Below are positions 9,080-17,288 of a DNA stretch of 64,000 bases, piece after piece; positions within the stretch are counted from its first letter, which is position 1, and each line of letters opens with the position of its first letter. A program made the translations under genes and the position numbers. Origin of the DNA: Syntrophaceae bacterium (GTDB lineage Bacteria; Desulfobacterota; Syntrophia; Syntrophales; Smithellaceae); NCBI GenBank assembly GCA_016927935.1, contig JAFGLS010000065.1:24268-88267 (forward strand), given 5' to 3'. A model generated the notes under the pieces. That model was not told the origin of the DNA and ran no database searches. It was given only the letters and a program-made list of their open reading frames with translations.

Positions 9080-12000
9080 TTAATGCTGGATAGGTCCTAG
9101 AAACCCCACACCGCCGCTTTTTAAAAGAACTCTAAGATAAAAGTCGTCGTAGGAAATAGATGCTGTGTTGTCATCGGCAGTGAACAGGGCGATAGTATCG
9201 GCAGCATAACTGCCAATCACAAAATCGGTGGCCTGACAGGTAAACTTAGTGGTATCGCTGGTCATGCATGAAGGACTGGGACTGACCAGACTGCTATCTG
9301 AGATAATGGCACTTGGTTCGCTGGTAGAAGTCAAAATAGCGGCCGGCGAGCTTGTGTTGGTAAGACCGTTAGTACCAGTCCACTGCACCAGTGTATAATA
9401 GTCATTGCTTGAATTAAGATCAGCAAGGTCATCCGGTGGCCAGTTGTGACTTCCCACGGGATTGGCCAGACGGTTGTTATCTGTCTCCACCGAATTGGCT
9501 GTGCCCAATGCTGTCGGCCTGCTGAAATAAGCCCTGATGTAATTTTTCTTTGTTTGGTTAAATCCGGTAGCCGTGGCCACCTGCACGGCTCCCTTGTACA
9601 GGGCACCACTGCTAAATGTTGCACCTGAAGTTCCATTGTTGACATTCGCCACGACTAAAGTGCCTGCGGCACCAGCGCCCCAGGAAGTGCCGCTGTTCAG
9701 AATCGGTGTCATGACGACTCGGGCAGTTCTCGTGCCTGTCGCATTGCTGATTATGTCACCTTCCTTGATTTCCATTCCCGCTATCCCATTATCGAATGTA
9801 ATGGCGTATCCTTCCGCAACACGCACCAGAACCGTGGAAAAATCCGGGTTCAGCCGCCAGGCTTTAGTCCCGGAATCGTATGTAACTATGCCGTCGCTCG
9901 TGGTCAACGTTCGGTAAGCGAGCCAGTTAAAATTCCCGCTAGTGTCTAATTTCCACAAAACAATTGCGGGAAGCCCGTAGTCATATTGCGGCTTTGACCA
10001 ATAGCACCTGGAATTGGCATTAGTCTGTTCTAAAGATCCACTATAGAGAGAGCCGCCTGCCCATCCGGGTATCAGATTACCAATTTGGTCAGTAGTTAAA
10101 CACGTGGCACAACCTAACAAAGCCTGGTCGTAATATCTACGTGGCTTTACAAAAGATATGCCGTATGTTCCATAATAAGAACCGACATTTCTGCCCTTGA
10201 ACATCATACCGGCAAAGAAGTATTTTAAACCGTTTGCTTCAACCTTTGTCTGAAGGTCATAGGAAGAAAAACCCTGCGCGTCCACCCAGGCTTGGGCAAG
10301 ATTGGCAGGCGTATTGGCCCAATCAAAAGCAAAAATATTCATTAAAGGATCCGGAGCTTCACATGATGCAAAAAATAATCCAATAATCCCAGCCAAAATA
10401 TCCAAAATAAATTTTGTTACCGCACCGATAAAACCAAAGAAAATACCGCTGGTGGTCTTACCCGGAGCACCGACGTTTATGGTACCGGTAAATGTGGGAA
10501 CGCCTCCCACAACATCATCAGGATCAACAACCCAATTGGCGGAAGAAGATCCGTCACTGCCGCCTTCCTGAGGTTCAAACATAACGGCAACCCTGCCGAT
10601 GGGCGTTTCGTAAGTCACCGTGCGGGAAATCCCGCAGGCGGCAGTGCCTGTGGAAGTAAGACGGAGAAACTTGGCCAAGACCACGTTGGTTGAAGCGGGC
10701 ACCGAGATGGAACTGCTCCATTTTGAATTGGCATCGGTATTGTAAAGATTAATGTTGTATAGCGTATTACCTATGCGCGACTTGTAGTTGAAAACGTCAC
10801 CGCCAGCGACACCACTGGTAATCTTCACTCCCGAGGGGCTGACTAACGTAAAGTTGCCGTTGAAAGGCGGCAATGCACCGGCTCCGGTTGAGTTCAGTGT
10901 CAGATTACCCCCTTTGGACAAGGTGCCACCTGAGGTAAGCGCCACAGGCCGCACATCAACATCCGGCGTAGACAGGGAGATGGATGTTGTGGGAGGGGAA
11001 ACAGCTATATTGTTGAAAGTAATCGTAGCACCGGAAACAGCGTGGGAATTGTAGGAATAAAAAGCCGGGGCACTATCCGTGCCCACCATGATGTATCCTC
11101 CGGAGGTGTCCGCGGTCATCTCCGCGGGAGCTGTTCCTACATAGCGTGTGGTAAGATTGGATGCAGTGTAGGATGTTGTTAAGAAAAACAAGGGGGCGAC
11201 CTTTGTATTAAATGAATTCCCGTTGCTTAAAATACCTGTTTTACCCCCCTCCGGACTCGTTAAACCGCTTGTTCCACCGTTCAAATCCAGTATCGCGTCT
11301 TCCTTTGCCGTATCCGAATTTGCCCAGAGATACCTGCTCGCCGCGTAACGGAATCCGGATTCCGCCATAAAATAAGCCTTGCGTCCGCAATCCGCGTAGC
11401 TTGAACTTACATAGGAAGAGGAAAACATAGACACCATCGCCGCCGCCAAAACGGCCATGATTACCATCGTGACAATTAAACCTATCAGGATACTGCCCCG
11501 TGAGCGAAAAACGGCAAGACGTTCCGGGAATCTTCTCCGAAAGACAGAAAACAAGGCGCTTGTTAAAATCACTGAAACTAATAATACGAAAATAATCGCC
11601 ATGGGTGCATACATCAAACCGAAGGCCAGTGCCGCGACAGGCGCCAGCAGGCAACGGACAGCCCCCATTGCCAACGGCCGGTTGCGAATCAAGTCCGCAG
11701 CAACAGGTCCGTATTTATAATATTGCTTAACGAACCATTTTCCCCCCTGAAAAGAAAGAAGATATCTATCACGAAAATCTCTTAAAATTTGTACCATCGG
11801 ATGACTGGAATTACCGTAAGCAGCTGTCGCCACAAAGCAGCCCAGCCTGTATCGCGCATAGTCAATATCTTCAAACTTTGGAATATCCTTGCCTCCCAAA
11901 TTATTGTTGTTGCGGGGAGAAATCCGGTTCTGAAATTCCATAATATCACCGCTGGAATTGACCATCTCTATCTTAACATCAACGGCACACAGTTTGAAGT

Positions 12001-12493
12001 CCGGATCGGTGCCCGGTGTGAAGCTGTCTTTGGGCACATCGCTTGGCGTTTCAGGAGTAACCATATAGTATTTAAAAGTTAAAGATTGAACATTATCAAG
12101 AAGTGTATCACCATTGGTCACGCTGCTTATGTTTGCACTGCCGAAGGCGATTTTTATTTTATTGCCGTCCAACCCGATGGTCCGAATACAATCGGAACCG
12201 TTGCAGTTGTTGGAACCGGTGATGGGAAGGAAAGTGCTAGTCGCGACGTTGGGAATGTTGATCATTTCTATTACTTCCTGTGTAATCCGGGACATGGCCA
12301 ATTGTACTTTTTGAGTCATTTCCGCGTTTTGTTTGGTTTTCACATATCCTTTGACCGCCTGAACAATACCCAGTCCGGCAACTGCCGCCAGAATGCCCGC
12401 CACAACAAGAGAAACAATGACTTCAACAAGAGTAAAACCTCTTTGTGATTTTCTAAGAAAAGTTCCTTTTGTAAACATAATTTTATCCCCCAA
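9080..12493 (-). CDS. Fused prepilin-like protein: N-terminal type IV prepilin (PulJ/PilW-like) + CFI-box segment + PilX-like protein; likely start ATG at 12478
   Basis: N-term SQRGFTLVEVIVSLVVAGILAAVAG; mid-protein CFVATAAYGNSSHPMVQILRDFRDRYLL...; then a second hydrophobic start GSILIGLIVTMVIMAVLAAAMVSMFSSSYV...AYFMAESGFRYA typical of PilX-like proteins. Confidence 0.8.
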   Translation of the reverse strand: MGDKIMFTKGTFLRKSQRGFTLVEVIVSLVVAGILAAVAGLGIVQAVKGYVKTKQNAEMTQKVQLAMSRITQEVIEMINIPNVATSTFLPITGSNNCNGSDCIRTIGLDGNKIKIAFGSANISSVTNGDTLLDNVQSLTFKYYMVTPETPSDVPKDSFTPGTDPDFKLCAVDVKIEMVNSSGDIMEFQNRISPRNNNNLGGKDIPKFEDIDYARYRLGCFVATAAYGNSSHPMVQILRDFRDRYLLSFQGGKWFVKQYYKYGPVAADLIRNRPLAMGAVRCLLAPVAALAFGLMYAPMAIIFVLLVSVILTSALFSVFRRRFPERLAVFRSRGSILIGLIVTMVIMAVLAAAMVSMFSSSYVSSSYADCGRKAYFMAESGFRYAASRYLWANSDTAKEDAILDLNGGTSGLTSPEGGKTGILSNGNSFNTKVAPLFFLTTSYTASNLTTRYVGTAPAEMTADTSGGYIMVGTDSAPAFYSYNSHAVSGATITFNNIAVSPPTTSISLSTPDVDVRPVALTSGGTLSKGGNLTLNSTGAGALPPFNGNFTLVSPSGVKITSGVAGGDVFNYKSRIGNTLYNINLYNTDANSKWSSSISVPASTNVVLAKFLRLTSTGTAACGISRTVTYETPIGRVAVMFEPQEGGSDGSSSANWVVDPDDVVGGVPTFTGTINVGAPGKTTSGIFFGFIGAVTKFILDILAGIIGLFFASCEAPDPLMNIFAFDWANTPANLAQAWVDAQGFSSYDLQTKVEANGLKYFFAGMMFKGRNVGSYYGTYGISFVKPRRYYDQALLGCATCLTTDQIGNLIPGWAGGSLYSGSLEQTNANSRCYWSKPQYDYGLPAIVLWKLDTSGNFNWLAYRTLTTSDGIVTYDSGTKAWRLNPDFSTVLVRVAEGYAITFDNGIAGMEIKEGDIISNATGTRTARVVMTPILNSGTSWGAGAAGTLVVANVNNGTSGATFSSGALYKGAVQVATATGFNQTKKNYIRAYFSRPTALGTANSVETDNNRLANPVGSHNWPPDDLADLNSSNDYYTLVQWTGTNGLTNTSSPAAILTSTSEPSAIISDSSLVSPSPSCMTSDTTKFTCQATDFVIGSYAADTIALFTADDNTASISYDDFYLRVLLKSGGVGFLGPIQH

Positions 12494-12941
12494 AAAGTGT
12501 GGTGACCGTCAGCCCCTTATAAGTAACAGTCACCTGAAGTATATTGCTGTTGTTGGGATTATATGCAGCGCTTGTCGCAGTGACTGGAGTTCCATTAGCA
12601 AAAGAAATATAGTCAGCTTTGACTTCGTCAACTTGATCAAGATCATAATAATACGGAGTTGTACTTTCTACGTTTTTTTTAAATTTGTCCAGACCTACGG
12701 GTCCAACGTCGTTCTTGTCTGCCTGCAGTGCTCTATAGCCGGCATTCATATTTTCCACGATCATATTAAGATAGGCGCCATCTTTCGTCACAAGAACCGG
12801 ATTGGCACTCTTCATCATACTGGTCCCCATAAAAGCAAAAAGCATAGCGCCAAGAATACCCGCAATCACCAGTGAAACAATAACTTCAATGAGTGTAAAG
12901 CCATTGCTGTTTTTTATTTTATCAATTTTTATATAAGGCAT
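12483..12941 (-). CDS. Type IV prepilin-like / pseudopilin
   Basis: NSNGFTLIEVIVSLVIAGILGAMLFAF class III signal peptide. Confidence 0.85.
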   Translation of the reverse strand: MPYIKIDKIKNSNGFTLIEVIVSLVIAGILGAMLFAFMGTSMMKSANPVLVTKDGAYLNMIVENMNAGYRALQADKNDVGPVGLDKFKKNVESTTPYYYDLDQVDEVKADYISFANGTPVTATSAAYNPNNSNILQVTVTYKGLTVTTLFGG

Positions 12942-12960
12942 CTGTTTCCTCCATATAATC

Positions 12961-13428
12961 CTACGGAATAAACCCCGTATTTTTCGTCACGATAATGTCT
13001 CCAGCGTTAGTGCCGACTGTAATATTCGCCGCACCGGGACTGCCAAAGGAATCAAAAGTTACCCTGCCTCCGGTCGCCGCGGGTGGTGTAATCGTCAATG
13101 CGGATTTCTTGGCAGTCAAATCCACCGTACTGCTTTTCTCATTAATAATCGGCTCAGGCGTTGTCGAGCCTGTTCCCTTAAACAGATAGTAGGTTGTCGT
13201 GGAATTAAAATTAATACCCCAGGGACTGCCTGAACTCAACGCCCGTGATTGCGCCAATCGCAGGTGATTCTTAACAACTTCCACCTGAGAATCGAGATCA
13301 TAATCCCTGGTACTGGTCATCCGGGCAAAGACAACTGCCGACACAATTCCTATAATAATCAGAGTGCAAATGATTTCCAGCATCGTGAAGCCGTTCTGAC
13401 CATTTAACTTTTTAACGGTTCGCTTCAT
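12961..13428 (-). CDS. Type IV prepilin-like / pseudopilin (GspH/FimT-like)
   Basis: GQNGFTMLEIICTLIIIGIVSAVVFARM; LRLAQSRALSSGSPWGINF resembles the GspH/FimT core. Confidence 0.85.
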   Translation of the reverse strand: MKRTVKKLNGQNGFTMLEIICTLIIIGIVSAVVFARMTSTRDYDLDSQVEVVKNHLRLAQSRALSSGSPWGINFNSTTTYYLFKGTGSTTPEPIINEKSSTVDLTAKKSALTITPPAATGGRVTFDSFGSPGAANITVGTNAGDIIVTKNTGFIP

Positions 13429-14036
13429 CTGCCCACCTCCGAAAAAACAGTTTCCGGATGATAGTGATCAACAGCAATTCTCAAAAGAACAGCTAACGCC
13501 AATCCGGTTAAGGAAAAAATTGCGATGATAAAAACAGCCGCCGGTTGAATTAAAAGAGCTCCAATCACAAAGTTTAAAATAATCAGCACGGCGTAAAGCA
13601 AGGTTCCCATACGAACGAATCGAACGGCGGAATCGCCCCTTTTGTAGAGTATAGTACCGATAATGATAAGTTCAACGGCAAGTAAAATACCAAATAGGGG
13701 TTGAAAAGAAAGCCAGCCGTTATTTTGAACTACTACCGGCAGAGGAAGTCCTATCATCATTATCAAGCCGAGAATAAAATAAAAAAATCCCGTTAAAAGG
13801 AAATAGAAGGCACATTCTGTTTTTGTCACGGCATTGCCGAATCCGAAATTAAGACTGGTGGGGAATAAACGCTGGAGAGAAAAAGATTGAGCCGTTTCTT
13901 TCTCTTCAGAAATTCTCACCATTAGTCTGGAGGTAAAATTGTCCGGAGCATGTTTTTGAGGGACACTTTCCATGATTTTGGTCAAATCCTGAAACTGTTT
14001 CCAGTTCTTATCTTCTTTTTTAAACATTATCGTCAT
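13425..14036 (-). CDS. Predicted multi-TM protein, possibly anti-sigma factor-like; 4-bp overlap with next gene
   Basis: N-terminal soluble segment (LTKIMESVPQKHAPDNFTSRLMVRI) followed by several TM helices; located between an ECF sigma gene and pseudopilin genes. Confidence 0.5.
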   Translation of the reverse strand: MTIMFKKEDKNWKQFQDLTKIMESVPQKHAPDNFTSRLMVRISEEKETAQSFSLQRLFPTSLNFGFGNAVTKTECAFYFLLTGFFYFILGLIMMIGLPLPVVVQNNGWLSFQPLFGILLAVELIIIGTILYKRGDSAVRFVRMGTLLYAVLIILNFVIGALLIQPAAVFIIAIFSLTGLALAVLLRIAVDHYHPETVFSEVGR

Positions 14037-14134
14037 ATCTCCTTTAAATCTAACAACACTGGATTCACCCTGAATAACCTGAAGGTCACTATAGGGGCAC
14101 TCTACCCGCCTCCGAGGTTGTATCGTAATACGTT

Positions 14135-14238
14135 GTTATGCCACTTCGACCGAAGGCTATAGTCCAGCTACGCTGGGGAGAAGTCTTAATATATTGTCAT
14201 TTTAAGATTCCTCTTCGCTTGCGCTCATCGGAATGACA
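14135..14238. repeat. Interspersed palindromic repeat, copy E
   Basis: gccacttcgaccgaaggctatagtccagctacgctggggagaagtctt ... aagattcctc...ggaatgaca. Confidence 0.75.
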
Positions 14239-14302
14239 CCTTTTTTTATGTTAAGGGTTCACGGATAAAATCACTGCATGTTACTTAGAACCCCGTTGCG
14301 AA

Positions 14303-14389
14303 TGTCATTTCGAGAAACGGAGTGACGAGAAATCTTGTTTTTCAAGGTTTAGGATTCCTCATCCCGAAGTATCGGGATTCGGAATGACG
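14303..14389. repeat. Interspersed palindromic repeat, copy F
   Basis: tgtcatttcgagaaacggagtgacgagaaatctt ... aggattcctcatcccgaagtatcgggattcggaatgac. Confidence 0.75.
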
Positions 14390-14447
14390 TTTTCCCGTTC
14401 GGAATGCCATATTCTTATGTAAAATATACAATCTTAACGGCCAAAAG

Positions 14448-15014
14448 TCACATTTTTTGCAGAATTTTTCTTAACTTTTCCAGCCCCCGGTAAACACGCA
14501 TTTTAACGGCGCTTTGCGAAATTCCAGTAACATCGGCAATCATTTCGAAAGACAACCCCTGATAAAAACGCAAAACCAGCAACTCCCGCAGCTCCGGCAA
14601 CAATTTTTTCAGACAAATTTCCAGTTGTTTTTCCTTTTCCCTGCTTGACCCTTCCTGATCATCGGCCTCTCTCAAAAGAAATTCTTTTGCACTAATGTCA
14701 GGTAATGTTTCCATGTTCTGAAAACCAGTTTTGCGTCGACCTGCTTTTTTCAGATGATTACGGATAAGATTCAGGCTGATTGTATAAAGCCATGTATAAA
14801 AACTGCGGTTTGTGTCAAAGCGAGACAATTCTCTGAAGGAGCGCAAAAACGTCTCCTGCGCCAAATCCTCGGCATCTGCTGGATTAAGAGTCATCCGATA
14901 GGCCAAATTATAGATGGGATTTTTATATTCTTCCACAAGCAAAGCATACGCCTGCCTGTCACCTTTTAAAACCCTGACAACGATTTCGGCTTCGGTTTTC
15001 TGATCCATTCGCAC
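14448..15014 (-). CDS. ECF-type RNA polymerase sigma factor
   Basis: Region 2 (YNLAYRMTLNPADAEDLAQETFLRSFRELSRFDTNRSFYTWLYTISLNLIRNHLKK) and region 4 (LVLRFYQGLSFEMIADVTGISQSAVKMRVYRGLEKLR). Confidence 0.93.
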   Translation of the reverse strand: MRMDQKTEAEIVVRVLKGDRQAYALLVEEYKNPIYNLAYRMTLNPADAEDLAQETFLRSFRELSRFDTNRSFYTWLYTISLNLIRNHLKKAGRRKTGFQNMETLPDISAKEFLLREADDQEGSSREKEKQLEICLKKLLPELRELLVLRFYQGLSFEMIADVTGISQSAVKMRVYRGLEKLRKILQKM

Positions 15015-15250
15015 CTTATTTTAATTATCATTTCATAACAGTACATCTGTGCAAACAGCAATTTTGTAGGAATTGTTCCATGAACAATCCGCGGCGCGTT
15101 CAAGGACCGCGCCCTACTTTAAATTGTATTTTATAATATTACCCGAACAATTTAATATCAAGGAAATTCAAATATTACGGTAAAATTGTTTTGGACATAA
15201 TAAACAAAAAATAGTACGTTAACATAAAGAAACGTGGAGGCTGTTTTTTT

Positions 15251-16348
15251 ATGCTGTTTAACAAAACTGTCGCCGTTGTCGTCCCCGCATTTAATGAAGA
15301 AAAACAAATCAGAAACGTTCTGGAAACAATGCCTGATTTCGTTGACCGCATTATCGTTATCAACGACTGTTCCAAAGATAACACTGCCGCGGTCGTTCTT
15401 GATTATATCAGCAAACAAAAACCCTCTCCAACTATCAGGAACAATGACGATAAGAATCCCGATAATAAATATAACCGCGTGGAAACCCTTCTCAAAGAAA
15501 AACAACAGAGTGACATTAAATATTTTATTCCTTCGGAAACGGCAAACTCCAGCCCCGAAACCGATCGTGTTATTTTAATCAATAATCTGAAAAATGGCGG
15601 AGTGGGAGCAGCCATAGCCCGTGGCTATAAATGGTGTCTGGACAATAATATAGATTGCACAGCCGTTATGGCCGGTGATGGACAGATGGATCCTGCTGAA
15701 CTGGAAAAAATATGCTCTCCTGTCCTGACTGAAGATATTGACTATGTCAAAGGCAACCGGCTTATTCACGGCGGAGTGCGCATGGTCATGCCCGGCATGC
15801 GCTTTCTGGGAAACTCCATTCTTTCAATCATGACTAAAATATCTTCGGGTTACTGGCACGTCTCCGATACGCAGACAGGTTACACGGCCATTTCCCTTTC
15901 CGCTTTAAACGCCATAAAAATTCATGAAATTTATCCAAAATACGGAATGCCCAACGATATGCTTGTTAAACTGAATATGGCTTTCTGCACTCTCAAGGAA
16001 GTAAAAATCAAGCCTGTTTACAACATCGGTGAATCCTCCAAAATGAAGGTGCATAAAGTCATTCCCGGAATAGCCTGGCTGCTTTTCAAAAATTTCTTTA
16101 AACGGCTCTGGGTTAAATATCTGTTCCGTGATTTCCACCCTCTTTTTCTTCTCTATCATTTTGCGATTGTCATGGGGATAGTTTCCTTGCCATACACCTT
16201 CAAAGTTCTGATACTTACCCTTTCCCGCCAAGCAGTTTCTCCCACAACAATGCTGGCCTTTTTGTTCTTGTTCATAAGCAGTTTTCAATCACTTCTTTTC
16301 GCGATGTGGATGGATATTCAGGACAACGAACATCTTTACAAATCCTGA
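15251..16348 (+). CDS. Glycosyltransferase family 2 (polyprenyl-phosphate mannosyltransferase-like)
   Basis: VAVVVPAFNEEKQIRNVLETMPDFVDRIIVINDCSKDNT...NGGVGAAIARGYKWCLD...AVMAGDGQMDPAELEKI. Confidence 0.9.
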   Translation: MLFNKTVAVVVPAFNEEKQIRNVLETMPDFVDRIIVINDCSKDNTAAVVLDYISKQKPSPTIRNNDDKNPDNKYNRVETLLKEKQQSDIKYFIPSETANSSPETDRVILINNLKNGGVGAAIARGYKWCLDNNIDCTAVMAGDGQMDPAELEKICSPVLTEDIDYVKGNRLIHGGVRMVMPGMRFLGNSILSIMTKISSGYWHVSDTQTGYTAISLSALNAIKIHEIYPKYGMPNDMLVKLNMAFCTLKEVKIKPVYNIGESSKMKVHKVIPGIAWLLFKNFFKRLWVKYLFRDFHPLFLLYHFAIVMGIVSLPYTFKVLILTLSRQAVSPTTMLAFLFLFISSFQSLLFAMWMDIQDNEHLYKS

Positions 16349-16453
16349 TAAAGAATAATTCACCCGGCCAAACAAAAATCTGATAACAAATTTTCAACCT
16401 AGTGTTTCTATCTGATACACAAAATAATAATTGACAATTTTTCCTAATATGTT

Positions 16454-16474
16454 ATGAGTAGTATAACTACTCAT
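16454..16474. promoter_or_regulatory. Perfect 9-3-9 palindrome, candidate operator
   Basis: ATGAGTAGT-ATA-ACTACTCAT directly before the RBS (aaaggag) and the ATG at 16487; TTGACA at 16431-16436 upstream. Confidence 0.6.
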
Positions 16475-16486
16475 AAAGGAGTAAAA

Positions 16487-17038
16487 ATGAAGGAGCTTTT
16501 TACAGGACTAATATCTTCAAAAACCAGAATCAATCTGCTGGTGCGCTTTTTTTTCAACCCGGGAACGAAAGCGTATCTTCGCGAACTTTCAAAGGATTTT
16601 AATTTATCTTCCAATGCCGTCCGTGAAGAATTAAATCAGCTTACAAAAACCAAACTACTGACATCCCGGAAGGAAGGACGAAACGTATATTACAAATCAA
16701 ACAACAGTCATCCTCTTTTCCCGGAGCTGAAATCAATGGTCAGAAAGGTTATGGGTCTGGATCAGGTTATTGAAAGCATCCTCACCAGACTGGGAGAATT
16801 GGAATATGCCTATATTATTGATGATTATGCCGAAGGCAAGGATACCGGAATCATAGATTTAGTGCTTGTAGGGAGAATAAATCAGTATCATCTGAACGAT
16901 TTGAGCAGAAAAACTGAACGATATATCAAACGTAAAATTCGTTCTCTTGTTTTGACCAGAGAAGAATTCAAGGCCTTTATGCCTAAAATGAAAAACAGGC
17001 CAAACTTTCTGGTGTGGGAACGACAGAGGAATAAGTAA
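16487..17038 (+). CDS. Winged-HTH transcriptional regulator with C-terminal degenerate MNT-like domain (start trimmed from ORF-track 16454)
   Basis: TKAYLRELSKDFNLSSNAVREELNQLTKTKLLTSRKEGRNVYYKSN is a wHTH; C-term AYIIDDYAEGKDTGIIDLVLVG resembles GSYARGE..SDIDLLVIG lacking the catalytic GS. Confidence 0.75.
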   Translation: MKELFTGLISSKTRINLLVRFFFNPGTKAYLRELSKDFNLSSNAVREELNQLTKTKLLTSRKEGRNVYYKSNNSHPLFPELKSMVRKVMGLDQVIESILTRLGELEYAYIIDDYAEGKDTGIIDLVLVGRINQYHLNDLSRKTERYIKRKIRSLVLTREEFKAFMPKMKNRPNFLVWERQRNK

Positions 17039-17039
17039 C

Positions 17040-17191
17040 CCCCGTTAGAAAGTCTTCGACTTTCCAACGGGTAGGCTCACATAGGGCATTAAACCCCGTG
17101 TTCGTTGAAAAAGAAGAACCATCAATCCCGCTGCAAGCCCCGATAGAAGCAATGCTTCGCACGGGGCAAGCAGCGGGGCTTTCTAACGGGG
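17040..17191. repeat. Large nested inverted repeat / cruciform-capable sequence
   Basis: CCCCGTTAGAAAG (17040-17052) / CTTTCTAACGGGG (17179-17191); inner CCCGCTGC..GCCCCG / CGGGGC..GCAGCGGG (17127-17177); local hairpin 17041-17071. Confidence 0.8.
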
Positions 17192-17288
17192 TAAAGATTA
17201 TTCCGCTATGTATAACAAGTTGAATTTATTGAGTATCTCCAAGGGCTACATTATTTCTATGTAACTCACGGGGCGGAGCTGAATTCAA

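Noticed and set aside
9331-11720. Numerous alternate-frame ORFs within 9080-12493
   Set aside because: Composition and lack of motifs indicate frame noise in a GC-richer gene; the minus-strand long frame has clear prepilin features.
3585-14389. Considering the TGTCATTTCGA repeats as CRISPR or as riboswitches
   Set aside because: Copies are dispersed, differ in length, occur in both orientations and are not regularly spaced; they behave as an interspersed repeat family.
16487-17038. Possible HEPN-MNT type toxin-antitoxin because of the MNT-like domain
   Set aside because: No HEPN partner adjacent; N-terminal wHTH and polysaccharide context argue for a regulator.
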